Source: Terriglobia bacterium | GTDB taxonomy: Bacteria; Acidobacteriota; Terriglobia; Terriglobales; Acidobacteriaceae | Length of the DNA: 64,000 bases | NCBI GenBank assembly: GCA_020073495.1 | Contig: JAIQFD010000007.1 | Coordinates: 67,891 to 131,890 of the forward strand | Reading direction: 5' to 3' | Shown here: positions 1-6,515 of the stretch, one piece after another | Layout: each line of letters opens with the position of its first letter | How positions within the stretch are numbered: the stretch's first letter is position 1 | Notes under the pieces: generated by a model | Seen by the model: only the letters and a program-made list of their open reading frames with translations | Told to the model about the DNA's origin: nothing | Database searches by the model: none | Made by a program: the position numbers and the translations under genes

Positions 1-1
1 G

Positions 2-808
2 GCTGTTGTTCTCAACCGAGGTGGCAGCGCTGCCAAGGTCGCCATCACAATATTCGCTCTGCTCTACGTGATGGGTTCCGGCGCTTTGCTCTTGGACCAG
101 CGTAGCCGGCTGGGTGAGATGGAGCAGAAGCAGGCAGAGACACAACAGAAGATAGATCAGCGCATTGTCGACCTGGAGTCCAAGATGAAATCCTCGGCCG
201 ACATGTTGAGCTCGGAGATGGATGCGACCCAGAAGCAGCTATCCGAGAAGGCCGTGGCGCTGCAGAAATCGCAGCGGGTTGCGGTGAAGAAGATGAACCA
301 TACCCAAGAGCAGATCAGCGCTGTCGCCTCAGAAGTCTCCGGCGTCAAGTCCGATGTCGATGTCACCAAGTCCGATGTTGCCGCCACCAAGACTGACCTG
401 GAAGCCACCAAGACCAAGTTGGACAAGACCATCGGTGATCTTGGGGTCCAGAGCGGACTCATTGCCCACACCCGCGATGAACTCGATGTACTGAAACACA
501 AGGGCGACCGCAACTACTTTGAGTTCACGCTGCTCAGAGGCAAATCGCCGACGCATGTTTCCAACGTCGGCTTGCAGCTGAAGAAGGCCGATCCGAAGCG
601 AAGCCGCTTCACGCTCAACGTTCTGGCGGACGACCGGAGCATCGAGAAGAAAGATCGCAATGTCGCAGAGCCGCTCCAGTTTTATAGCGGGAAGGACCAC
701 CTGCTGTACGAGATCGTCGTGTTCACAGTGACGAAGGGCGAGGTAACCGGCTACCTCTCGACGCCCAAAGAAACGACACTGGCCGAAGCACAGTCCCGCT
801 CGCGGTGA
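2..808 (+). CDS. Coiled-coil membrane protein, N-terminus cut by window edge
   Basis: The frame is open back to base 2 with no stop, so the gene starts outside the window; a GTG/ATG pair at 68-73 is probably not the real start because it would delete half of the membrane segment. Counting from base 2, residues 13-31 (VAITIFALLYVMGSGALLL) form one transmembrane helix, and residues about 35-150 are a Gln/Lys/Asp-rich coiled coil with SDV/TKSDV-like repeats. A globular tail of about 110 residues (FEFTLLRGK...) follows. I do not recognise a catalytic motif. It is probably a membrane-anchored structural or hypothetical protein; similar proteins occur in Acidobacteriota, but the function is unknown. 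Confidence 0.75.
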   Translation, partial: AVVLNRGGSAAKVAITIFALLYVMGSGALLLDQRSRLGEMEQKQAETQQKIDQRIVDLESKMKSSADMLSSEMDATQKQLSEKAVALQKSQRVAVKKMNHTQEQISAVASEVSGVKSDVDVTKSDVAATKTDLEATKTKLDKTIGDLGVQSGLIAHTRDELDVLKHKGDRNYFEFTLLRGKSPTHVSNVGLQLKKADPKRSRFTLNVLADDRSIEKKDRNVAEPLQFYSGKDHLLYEIVVFTVTKGEVTGYLSTPKETTLAEAQSRSR

Positions 809-1119
809 TTTCAGCCGATCACTTCGCGGATTGGGGGGCAGCTCGCCGCCCCCCCGCCGCATGAGTGGCATTTGCCAGGCACGTTTGTGAGTGACTGGAA
901 ACGCAGGTCCAATGGGCGGGAAGGGTTTCTTTTCGGCAGGGTTCTGGCACCTCGTTTATCAACTAGAGTGTTTCGGGGCGGTCCAACGCACGGTCAATTA
1001 GGCTTGCCAATGCGGTTAAAAATCCCCAGGCACGATTTCGGCACACTGTTTGATGTCCAAGGGTCATAGGCCGTCGACCGACGGCTCCCTGCCGTTATTT
1101 TGGGCGATGGGGGTGGGGC
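809..1119. other. Gene-free stretch
   Basis: I see no convincing gene here. A GC-rich hairpin lies at 833-854; the short open frames have no family resemblance and no good ribosome site. The stretch separates two convergent genes. Confidence 0.5.
833..854 (+). terminator. GC hairpin after the coiled-coil gene
   Basis: GGGGGGC (833-839) can pair with GCCCCCC (848-854) across an 8-base loop, 25 bases after the stop codon. There is no T tract, so intrinsic termination is uncertain. Confidence 0.3.
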
Positions 1120-1665
1120 CTATATCAACTCGCTCCCCTCGAACCCCACGGCCGACGAATGAACCATGTCCGTTTTGCATTTTGGACAAGCGCCCCGAAG
1201 TGCAGGGCCTTTGTAGCCACAAGTGCATTCAATGTAAAACTCGCGCCGGATAATCCAGTGGACTACGTTTTTTCTTTCTTCCACACAGATGTCCCTGGAA
1301 CGTCGGGGACTCCTCTTCCCTCTTGCCCCTAAGGAATCGGCCAAGAATCCAATCTGGGCATTGCGGGTCTTGGGAAAGTGCGGCTCCCGCCGGACCTGAA
1401 GGATTAGTTTCGCCAGAGAAGGCACGAAGTGCACCCTTTGGATCTCGGAAACCTCCCTGAAGGCCGCCGTAACCTCCTCCGGTGTATTCGCCTGAAGTAA
1501 GGGTTCTCCCACGACCTTCCAGTGTTTTCCAAGCAGCATTCGATAGTGGTCGGCGTTATTTCGAACGCGGGAGCGGTGAATGCCCGGGCGTCCGGGGGGC
1601 CTCTTCGGCGAGAGGCTGTCAACCTCTTTTTTCGGTCCCGAAGTTACTTTTTTCCGATTTGCCAT
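1120..1665 (-). CDS. Hypothetical zinc-ribbon protein
   Basis: A 181-residue protein. The N-terminus is very basic (KKVTSGPKKEVDSL), the middle is helical, and the C-terminal part carries a likely zinc ribbon with CTCGYKG followed by CPKC. It is transcribed away from the recombinase module, with a perfect palindrome between the two starts. The cargo-like position beside an integrase suggests a mobile-element accessory gene. No catalytic motif is visible; nucleic-acid binding is only an inference from the zinc ribbon. The ATG has no clear Shine-Dalgarno sequence. Confidence 0.55.
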   Translation of the reverse strand: MANRKKVTSGPKKEVDSLSPKRPPGRPGIHRSRVRNNADHYRMLLGKHWKVVGEPLLQANTPEEVTAAFREVSEIQRVHFVPSLAKLILQVRREPHFPKTRNAQIGFLADSLGARGKRSPRRSRDICVEERKNVVHWIIRREFYIECTCGYKGPALRGACPKCKTDMVHSSAVGFEGSELI

Positions 1666-1719
1666 TTTTGCGTCAAGTTATCGCTTTCTGAGGACTCAAT
1701 TTTACGTGAAGTACTGCAT

Positions 1720-1735
1720 TAATTGCGCGCAATTA
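1720..1735. promoter_or_regulatory. 16-bp perfect palindrome between divergent genes
   Basis: TAATTGCGCGCAATTA is its own reverse complement, and flanking GCA/TGC extends the symmetry if one T is skipped. It lies 55 bp upstream of the zinc-ribbon gene and 95 bp upstream of the recombinase gene, a typical place for an operator read by a dimeric regulator. No binding protein can be assigned. Confidence 0.45.
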
Positions 1736-1829
1736 TGCGGAAAGGCAATGTCCCCATTTCTTTGTTCATGGGCCGCCCAGACGGGAGGTTTCGCGAACTC
1801 GGGGTTACTATCAGACGTCGGATGCACCG

Positions 1830-2489
1830 ATGTCTTTTCACGGTAAGAGCGAAGACTACTCGGCTCCTTATGCCAAGACCGTGGCCTTATATGCCCGTGT
1901 CAGCACCTTGGACCAGAACTGTGCTCCGCAGTTGGATGACCTGCGACGCTTTGCGACCCAGCGTTTTGGAAAGATGCATGAGTACGTCGATGTGGGCGTA
2001 AGCGGTGCCCAGCGTCGTCGCCCCCAACTCGACACTCTTATGCAGGATGCGCGCAAACGGCGCTTCGATGTGGTTCTGGTTTGGAAGTTCGATCGCTTCG
2101 CGCGGTCGGTGAAACACCTCGTGGACAGCCTCGACGACTTCCGAGCCCTGGGCATCGATTTCATCAGCTACACCGAAGGGGTCGATACCACCACCCCAAG
2201 TGGTCAACTCCTGTTTCATATCATGGGGGCAGTGGCGCAGTTTGAGAGGGACCTGATTGCAGAACGTGTACGCGCGGGCATAGCCCACGCCCGCGCCATC
2301 GGGAAGCGAATCGGAAGACCACGTGCCAGCATTGATGCTGAAAAGGTGATTGCGCTTCGCAGTGAGGGCAAGTCGCTCCGCAAGATTGCAAATGAGCTTG
2401 GCGTGCCCGTTTCGCGTGTGCGGCGGGCACTGGCTCCGAGCGAATCCACCCAACAGAAGCAGGCCCAGCTCGATGAGGTTTCGGGATGA
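1830..2489 (+). CDS. Serine recombinase (resolvase/invertase family)
   Basis: A 219-residue protein of the usual small serine-recombinase length. Residues 16-155 match the resolvase catalytic domain: ALYARVSTLDQN contains the nucleophile Ser25, followed by VWKFDRFARS and the conserved FERDLIAERVRAG helix. The C-terminus (GRPRASIDAEKVIALRSEGKSLRKIA...) is the Hin/resolvase helix-turn-helix. The family cuts and rejoins DNA by a phosphoserine link to resolve or invert segments. Its stop overlaps the start of the AlpA-like gene (ATGA at 2486-2489), so it is co-translated with that gene and the integrase. Confidence 0.9.
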   Translation: MSFHGKSEDYSAPYAKTVALYARVSTLDQNCAPQLDDLRRFATQRFGKMHEYVDVGVSGAQRRRPQLDTLMQDARKRRFDVVLVWKFDRFARSVKHLVDSLDDFRALGIDFISYTEGVDTTTPSGQLLFHIMGAVAQFERDLIAERVRAGIAHARAIGKRIGRPRASIDAEKVIALRSEGKSLRKIANELGVPVSRVRRALAPSESTQQKQAQLDEVSG

Positions 2490-2707
2490 AGACACCTCAA
2501 CTGCTGACGACCAAACAGGCGGCTGAGATCCTGGCCGTTCCGGAGGGCACTCTTCGGTATTGGCGCAAGTCGGATGTTGGTCCTCGTTGGATCAAACTGG
2601 AGGGTACAGTGCGGTATGATCTTGCCGATGTACTTCAATACATCGAGAGAGGTCGTCGGACACCTTCCGTGCGGGCACACATGGAGGAAAACGATGTCTC
2701 TCTATAA
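2486..2707 (+). CDS. AlpA/excisionase-like helix-turn-helix protein
   Basis: A 73-residue protein. LLTTKQAAEILAVPEGTLRYWR is the winged-helix 'helix_turn_helix_17'/MerR-like fold used by excisionases and AlpA regulators, ending in a short basic tail. It overlaps the recombinase stop by 4 bp and the integrase start by 14 bp, which places it as the directionality factor (Xis) or regulator of the module. Excisionase versus regulator cannot be decided from sequence. Confidence 0.8.
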   Translation: MKTPQLLTTKQAAEILAVPEGTLRYWRKSDVGPRWIKLEGTVRYDLADVLQYIERGRRTPSVRAHMEENDVSL

Positions 2708-3722
2708 ACGAGGCCGAACCTGGCATTACGACTTTTCCATGGCGGGCGAAAGATACCGTGGGTCAACCAAAGAAACGGCTCTCTCCCGCGCACGGATAGT
2801 CGAAGCATTGCTGATGGCAGAAGCGAAGGAGCGTGGCAAGTCGTCAGTGCCTCGTCGTGCTCCTATCCTTTCTGAATTTGCAAATCGGTTTTTGACATGG
2901 GTTGATGGCAGCGACCTGGAACCGGGCTCGAAGCGTTACTACCGCTATGGGTGGGAAATGATCCAAGAGACTCAGGTTGCGGGAATGCATCTGGATAAAA
3001 TCACCACAGATGAGACGAGCGAACTTCGTCTCGGTCACTCACCAGCAAATGCCAACAACGCGTTACGTACGTTACGGCGGATGCTTGGCAAAGCAGCAGA
3101 GTGGGGACTAATCCGAACTGCGCCCCGCATCACACTAATGAAGGAACACGGTCGGTCAACTCTGATTGACCGTGCAACGGAGACCAAGCTCCTGGCTGTC
3201 GCAGAACAACCCCTCAAGGACGTGCTGTTTATCCTTCTCGACACGGGAATGCGGCCCGCTGAGGTTTTCAGAATGCGGTGGGAACACGTGAGTTGGAACG
3301 AACGGATGATCTTTATTCCGTTCGGGAAAACAAGAAACTCCCGTCGTTTCGTTCCGATGAGCCAGCGTGTCTTGGATGCTTTGCTCTGCCGCGTCGCCGG
3401 CAAAACTGAGGGTTGGGTGCTCCCTTCATCACAATCGAAAACTGGACACATTGTGACGGTGGAAAAGCAGTTCCTAACCGCACGAAAGAAAGCGGGAATC
3501 AATCCCTCGGTGGTCCTTTACTCTGCTCGGCATAGCTTCGCCACACAAACCTTGGCTGCAACGGGCAATCTGGCGGCAGTTATGAAAGCATTCGGACACT
3601 CCGATGCTCGGACGACCATGATCTACCAACATCCAGGCATCGAGGAGATTCGCAGGGCAGTGGACCAAAAGAACTTGGCTGGAATGTCACAATTTGCGTC
3701 ACAGTCAAAAACTGTGCAGTGA
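2694..3722 (+). CDS. Tyrosine recombinase / phage-type integrase
   Basis: I chose ATG 2694 (MSLYKRGRTWHYDF), which gives 342 residues and an N-terminal arm-binding start typical of integrases; a longer frame upstream reads through the AlpA-like gene. The core-binding domain spans about residues 55-150 and the catalytic domain about 155-330. Catalytic residues seen are Arg187 (TGMRPAEVFR), Arg279 (YSARHSFATQ), His302 (FGHSD) and Tyr311 (MIYQHP). The position usually held by the first His is Tyr276. The gene ends 20 bp from the 3' end of tRNA-Glu, the classic position of an integrase next to its attachment site. Confidence 0.92.
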   Translation: MSLYKRGRTWHYDFSMAGERYRGSTKETALSRARIVEALLMAEAKERGKSSVPRRAPILSEFANRFLTWVDGSDLEPGSKRYYRYGWEMIQETQVAGMHLDKITTDETSELRLGHSPANANNALRTLRRMLGKAAEWGLIRTAPRITLMKEHGRSTLIDRATETKLLAVAEQPLKDVLFILLDTGMRPAEVFRMRWEHVSWNERMIFIPFGKTRNSRRFVPMSQRVLDALLCRVAGKTEGWVLPSSQSKTGHIVTVEKQFLTARKKAGINPSVVLYSARHSFATQTLAATGNLAAVMKAFGHSDARTTMIYQHPGIEEIRRAVDQKNLAGMSQFASQSKTVQ

Positions 3723-3741
3723 CTAAGTTGTTGATTTGATT

Positions 3742-3816
3742 TGGTAGCGCTACCGGGAATCGAACCCGGGTTTGAAGATTGAGAATCTTCCGTCCTAACC
3801 CCTAGACGATAGCGCC
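3742..3816 (-). tRNA. tRNA-Glu (anticodon CTC)
   Basis: Read on the minus strand, the 75-base gene starts GGCGCTATCGTCTAGGGG and ends with an encoded CCA. The anticodon stem GAAGA/TCTTC encloses the loop TTCTCAA, giving anticodon CTC. The T loop GTTCGATTC and the acceptor stem (GGCGCTA with TAGCGCT, one G-T pair) are intact. The 3' end faces the integrase, so this gene probably holds the attachment site and was rebuilt by the incoming element. Confidence 0.93.
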
Positions 3817-3917
3817 ACCGAGTGAAGACGCCATCGATTATACCAAAGATCATTTTCTGGCCAGCGCTGCCGCCGCGGCGCATCAAACCCCAGTAAAAAC
3901 GCGGTTGTGCGTGCCTC

Positions 3918-3946
3918 TTGACAACCTTTCCCGAGAGGCGCAGAAT
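3918..3946 (+). promoter_or_regulatory. Candidate promoter upstream of imuA
   Basis: TTGACA (3918-3923), a 17-base spacer and CAGAAT (3941-3946) resemble a housekeeping promoter with a weak -10 box. GCCTCT and AGAGGC form an inverted repeat around the -35 box and could be an operator. No classical LexA box was found by eye. Confidence 0.35.
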
Positions 3947-4067
3947 CCCCTTTGTTAGCGAAGAAAAAGCGAAAGTCGGGCTGCGCTAAGACTGCCGCAA
4001 GGTCCGCTTTCCCTGGCCCCGCTCGTTGAACTTTCAGCTCGTCGATCTTCGTGGTCGAGGTGTCTTT

Positions 4068-4904
4068 ATGGACTCCGCTGCCCTGCGCGTTGCGCCTATT
4101 TCCGAACCGGTTGCGTTGCGCCGTGCCGCAGTGCGCGAGGTAGCGGGAGTGGCCGCGGCTTCCGCGATGCAGCCCCGACCGCCCGCGGCCACCATCGCCA
4201 CCGGGATCCCGCAGGTGGATGCGCTCACCCAGGGGCTGCCGCGGGGCGCGCTGACGGAGATTTTCGGGCCGGCATCGTCGGGGCGTACTTCCCTGATGCT
4301 CTCCGTCATGGCCCAGGTGACGGCGCGCGGCGAGGTCTGCGCGCTGATCGACGCAACCGACAACTTCGATCCCAAGTCGGCGCAGGCCGCGGGCGTGGAC
4401 CTGAAGCGCGTGCTGTGGGTGCGGTGCGGGAAGAGACCACGGGGACACGGAGACACGAAGAAGAAGAACGGCTCATCGGGGGATCGGGTCATCGGGTCAT
4501 TTCGGAATGACTCTGGGGTTGAGCACGCCTTGAAAACGGCGGATTCCCTGTTGCAGGCGGGCGGGTTCGGGCTGGTGGTGATCGACCTTGGGGAAGTGCC
4601 GCCCGGGACCGCGCGACGCGTACCGCTGACCTCGTGGTTCCGCTTCCGGCGCGCCGTGGAGCACACCCCTACGGCGCTGGTGGTGATCGAGGAAGAGCCG
4701 TTCGTGAAAAGTGCGGCGGCGCTGGTGCTGAAGCTGTCAGCCATCCGCCGTCAGTCCTCAGGAAGAAGTGATCTGCCCACCCATGCGCGATTGCTGCATG
4801 GAACAAAAATTTCTGTCGGAGTTGTCCGCTCCCCGATGCGCGAGCGAAAGCCGGTCCAGTCGGTCACGGCGGCATTCGAATCACGCGCAAGTTGGATCCG
4901 CTGA
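4068..4904 (+). CDS. imuA: ImuA, RecA-like protein of the mutagenic repair cassette
   Basis: ATG 4068 is chosen because GAGG lies 7 bases upstream. The 278-residue protein is a RecA/SulA-like ImuA, which bridges RecA with ImuB and DnaE2 in damage-induced translesion synthesis. The nucleotide-binding loop GPASSGRTS (residues 67-75) has Arg where a Walker A Lys would sit. Residues about 122-146 (GKRPRGHGDTKKK...) have no family character and come from octamer tandem repeats in the DNA (4433-4500), so this is an in-frame insertion. The gene heads imuA-imuB-dnaE2; imuB starts 12 bp after its stop. Confidence 0.85.
   Translation: MDSAALRVAPISEPVALRRAAVREVAGVAAASAMQPRPPAATIATGIPQVDALTQGLPRGALTEIFGPASSGRTSLMLSVMAQVTARGEVCALIDATDNFDPKSAQAAGVDLKRVLWVRCGKRPRGHGDTKKKNGSSGDRVIGSFRNDSGVEHALKTADSLLQAGGFGLVVIDLGEVPPGTARRVPLTSWFRFRRAVEHTPTALVVIEEEPFVKSAAALVLKLSAIRRQSSGRSDLPTHARLLHGTKISVGVVRSPMRERKPVQSVTAAFESRASWIR
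4433..4500 (+). repeat. Octamer tandem repeats inside imuA
   Basis: Two degenerate 8-bp arrays follow each other: units like GGACACGG/AGACACGA (about 4433-4460), then TCATCGGG/GGATCGGG (4473-4500). Both look like intergenic spacer repeats but are translated in frame within imuA. Confidence 0.7.
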
Positions 4905-4916
4905 TGGCTGACGGCT

Positions 4917-6515
4917 ATGTTCGCGGCACTGTACATCCCGGACTTTCCCGTTGAGGCCATCGTGCGCGCGCAGCCAGAGCTGCGCGGATCTGCGGTCACG
5001 GTGGTCGAGGGCACGCCGCCCATGGAGATGGTGTGCGCACTGAACGATGCGGCTCGCGCGTTGGGCATCGAGATCGGGATGACGAAACTGCAGGCCCAGG
5101 CCCGGGACGAAAAGCTGGAACTGCGCAAGCGTTCGCCGGCGCAGGAAGCAGCCGCGCATGCCGCGCTGCTCGATTGCGCGCAGGCTTTCTCGCCGCGCGT
5201 GGAGGACACGGCGGCCGATACGGTCATCCTCGACCTTGCCGGACTCGCACAGCTCTTCGGATCCCCGGCGAAGATCGCGCATGACCTGGCGCGGCGCGCT
5301 TCGGAGATGGGCCTCGAGACGCACGTCGGTGTGGCCTCGAATCCCGATGCGGCCACGCACGCTGCGCAAGGATTTGCGGGCGTGACCGTCATCCCGCCAG
5401 GAAAAGAAGCGGAGCGCCTGGGTCCCCTGCCGATCGATGTCCTTGCGCCTGCGCCGGAACTGTTCGACACGCTCGACCGCTGGGGCGTACGCAACCTGCG
5501 CGCGCTGGGCGCGCTGCCCGAAGTCGCGGTCACTGAGCGCCTGGGACAGGAAGGGCTTCGGCTGCAACGGCTGGCACGCGGCGCGACCACGCGCGACCTG
5601 GCGCCGTGCGAGCCGCCGTTGCGTTTCGAAGAGATGCTGGAACTGGAGTATCCGGTGGACCTGCTGGAGCCGCTGGCGTTCGCTCTGGGGCGTCTGCTGG
5701 AACAGTTGTGCGCGCGGCTGGGAGCACGGGCCCTGGCCACGAATGAACTCCGGCTAGCGATGGAACTCGCCCCAGGTCCGCCGATGACCCGATTCGAGCG
5801 CACGCTGCGGCTGCCGGTGCCGATGCTCGACAGCAAGGTCTTCCTCAAGCTGCTGCAACTCGATCTGAAGTCGCATCCGCCGGGCGCGCCGGTGGCGAAG
5901 GTGACGCTGGCGGCGGAGCCGGTGCGTCCGCGCTTTGCGCAGGGCGGACTTTTTCTCCCGTTGGCCCCGGAGCCGGAACGGCTGGAACTCACCCTGGCGC
6001 GGATCTCTGGCGTCGTCGGCGAAGGGAATGTCGGGGCGGCGGAGCTGCTGGACACACACCGGCCGGACGCTTTCCGCATGCTCAAATTCATGGTTGCGCC
6101 CTGCAAAGAAGCACCTGACACCCAGCGGCTGAAGCCGCTGGGTGTCAAAAGCGGGGAGACGATGCTCGCACTCCGCGTATTCCGTCCCCCGCTGGCGATC
6201 AGCGTGGATGTTTGCTCGGGGAAGCCGGCGCGCGTGAGGTCGGAGCGGGTGCACGGTGAAGTGGTGTCGGCTTCGGGACCTTGGCGGATCTCGGGCGAGT
6301 GGTGGAAAAACAACGGCGACCACAGAGGCCAAGAGAAAACCCTTGCACCACGGATCCACACGGATGAACACGGATCGGGAAGGAAGAACGGGTGGGCAAG
6401 GGAGGAGTGGGATATCGCCGTTGTGGCCTCGCGCACGGGCAGCGCTGCGGTCGGCCTGTACCGGATCTACTGCGATGAGAACGGGGTCTGGTTCGCGCAC
6501 GGGGAGTACGACTGA
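4917..6515 (+). CDS. imuB: ImuB, inactive Y-family polymerase homologue
   Basis: A 532-residue protein starting MFAALYIPDFPVEAIVRAQ, the usual ImuB/DinP-like start. The UmuC/DinB fold spans about residues 1-340, with a C-terminal region that in known ImuB binds the beta clamp, ImuA and DnaE2. Acidic catalytic residues of active Y-family enzymes are not evident, as expected for this scaffold protein. Two repeat-derived insertions are translated in frame: a perfect hairpin at residues about 400-410 and an 'ACACGGAT' repeat with surrounding spacer-like DNA at about 462-495. The stop overlaps the dnaE2 start by one base (TGATG). Confidence 0.87.
   Translation: MFAALYIPDFPVEAIVRAQPELRGSAVTVVEGTPPMEMVCALNDAARALGIEIGMTKLQAQARDEKLELRKRSPAQEAAAHAALLDCAQAFSPRVEDTAADTVILDLAGLAQLFGSPAKIAHDLARRASEMGLETHVGVASNPDAATHAAQGFAGVTVIPPGKEAERLGPLPIDVLAPAPELFDTLDRWGVRNLRALGALPEVAVTERLGQEGLRLQRLARGATTRDLAPCEPPLRFEEMLELEYPVDLLEPLAFALGRLLEQLCARLGARALATNELRLAMELAPGPPMTRFERTLRLPVPMLDSKVFLKLLQLDLKSHPPGAPVAKVTLAAEPVRPRFAQGGLFLPLAPEPERLELTLARISGVVGEGNVGAAELLDTHRPDAFRMLKFMVAPCKEAPDTQRLKPLGVKSGETMLALRVFRPPLAISVDVCSGKPARVRSERVHGEVVSASGPWRISGEWWKNNGDHRGQEKTLAPRIHTDEHGSGRKNGWAREEWDIAVVASRTGSAAVGLYRIYCDENGVWFAHGEYD
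6116..6147. repeat. Perfect 14-bp hairpin within imuB
   Basis: TGACACCCAGCGGC and GCCGCTGGGTGTCA pair perfectly across a TGAA loop. Terminator-like or REP-like hairpins of this kind normally lie between genes; here it is read through as DTQRLKPLGV. Confidence 0.85.
6347..6376 (+). repeat. 10-bp ACACGGAT-type repeat within imuB
   Basis: Three 10-bp units share CACGGAT (ACCACGGATC, CACACGGATG, AACACGGATC). An ACACGGAT spacer repeat is common between genes in several phyla; here it is translated in frame near the imuB C-terminus. Confidence 0.8.

Noticed and set aside
872-1253. Two short plus-strand open frames
   Set aside because: No ribosome site, no family resemblance, and the second overlaps the zinc-ribbon gene antisense.
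3840-4067. LexA box upstream of imuA
   Set aside because: No clear GAAC-N4-GTTC or CTG-N10-CAG palindrome by eye; the regulator may use an unknown motif.
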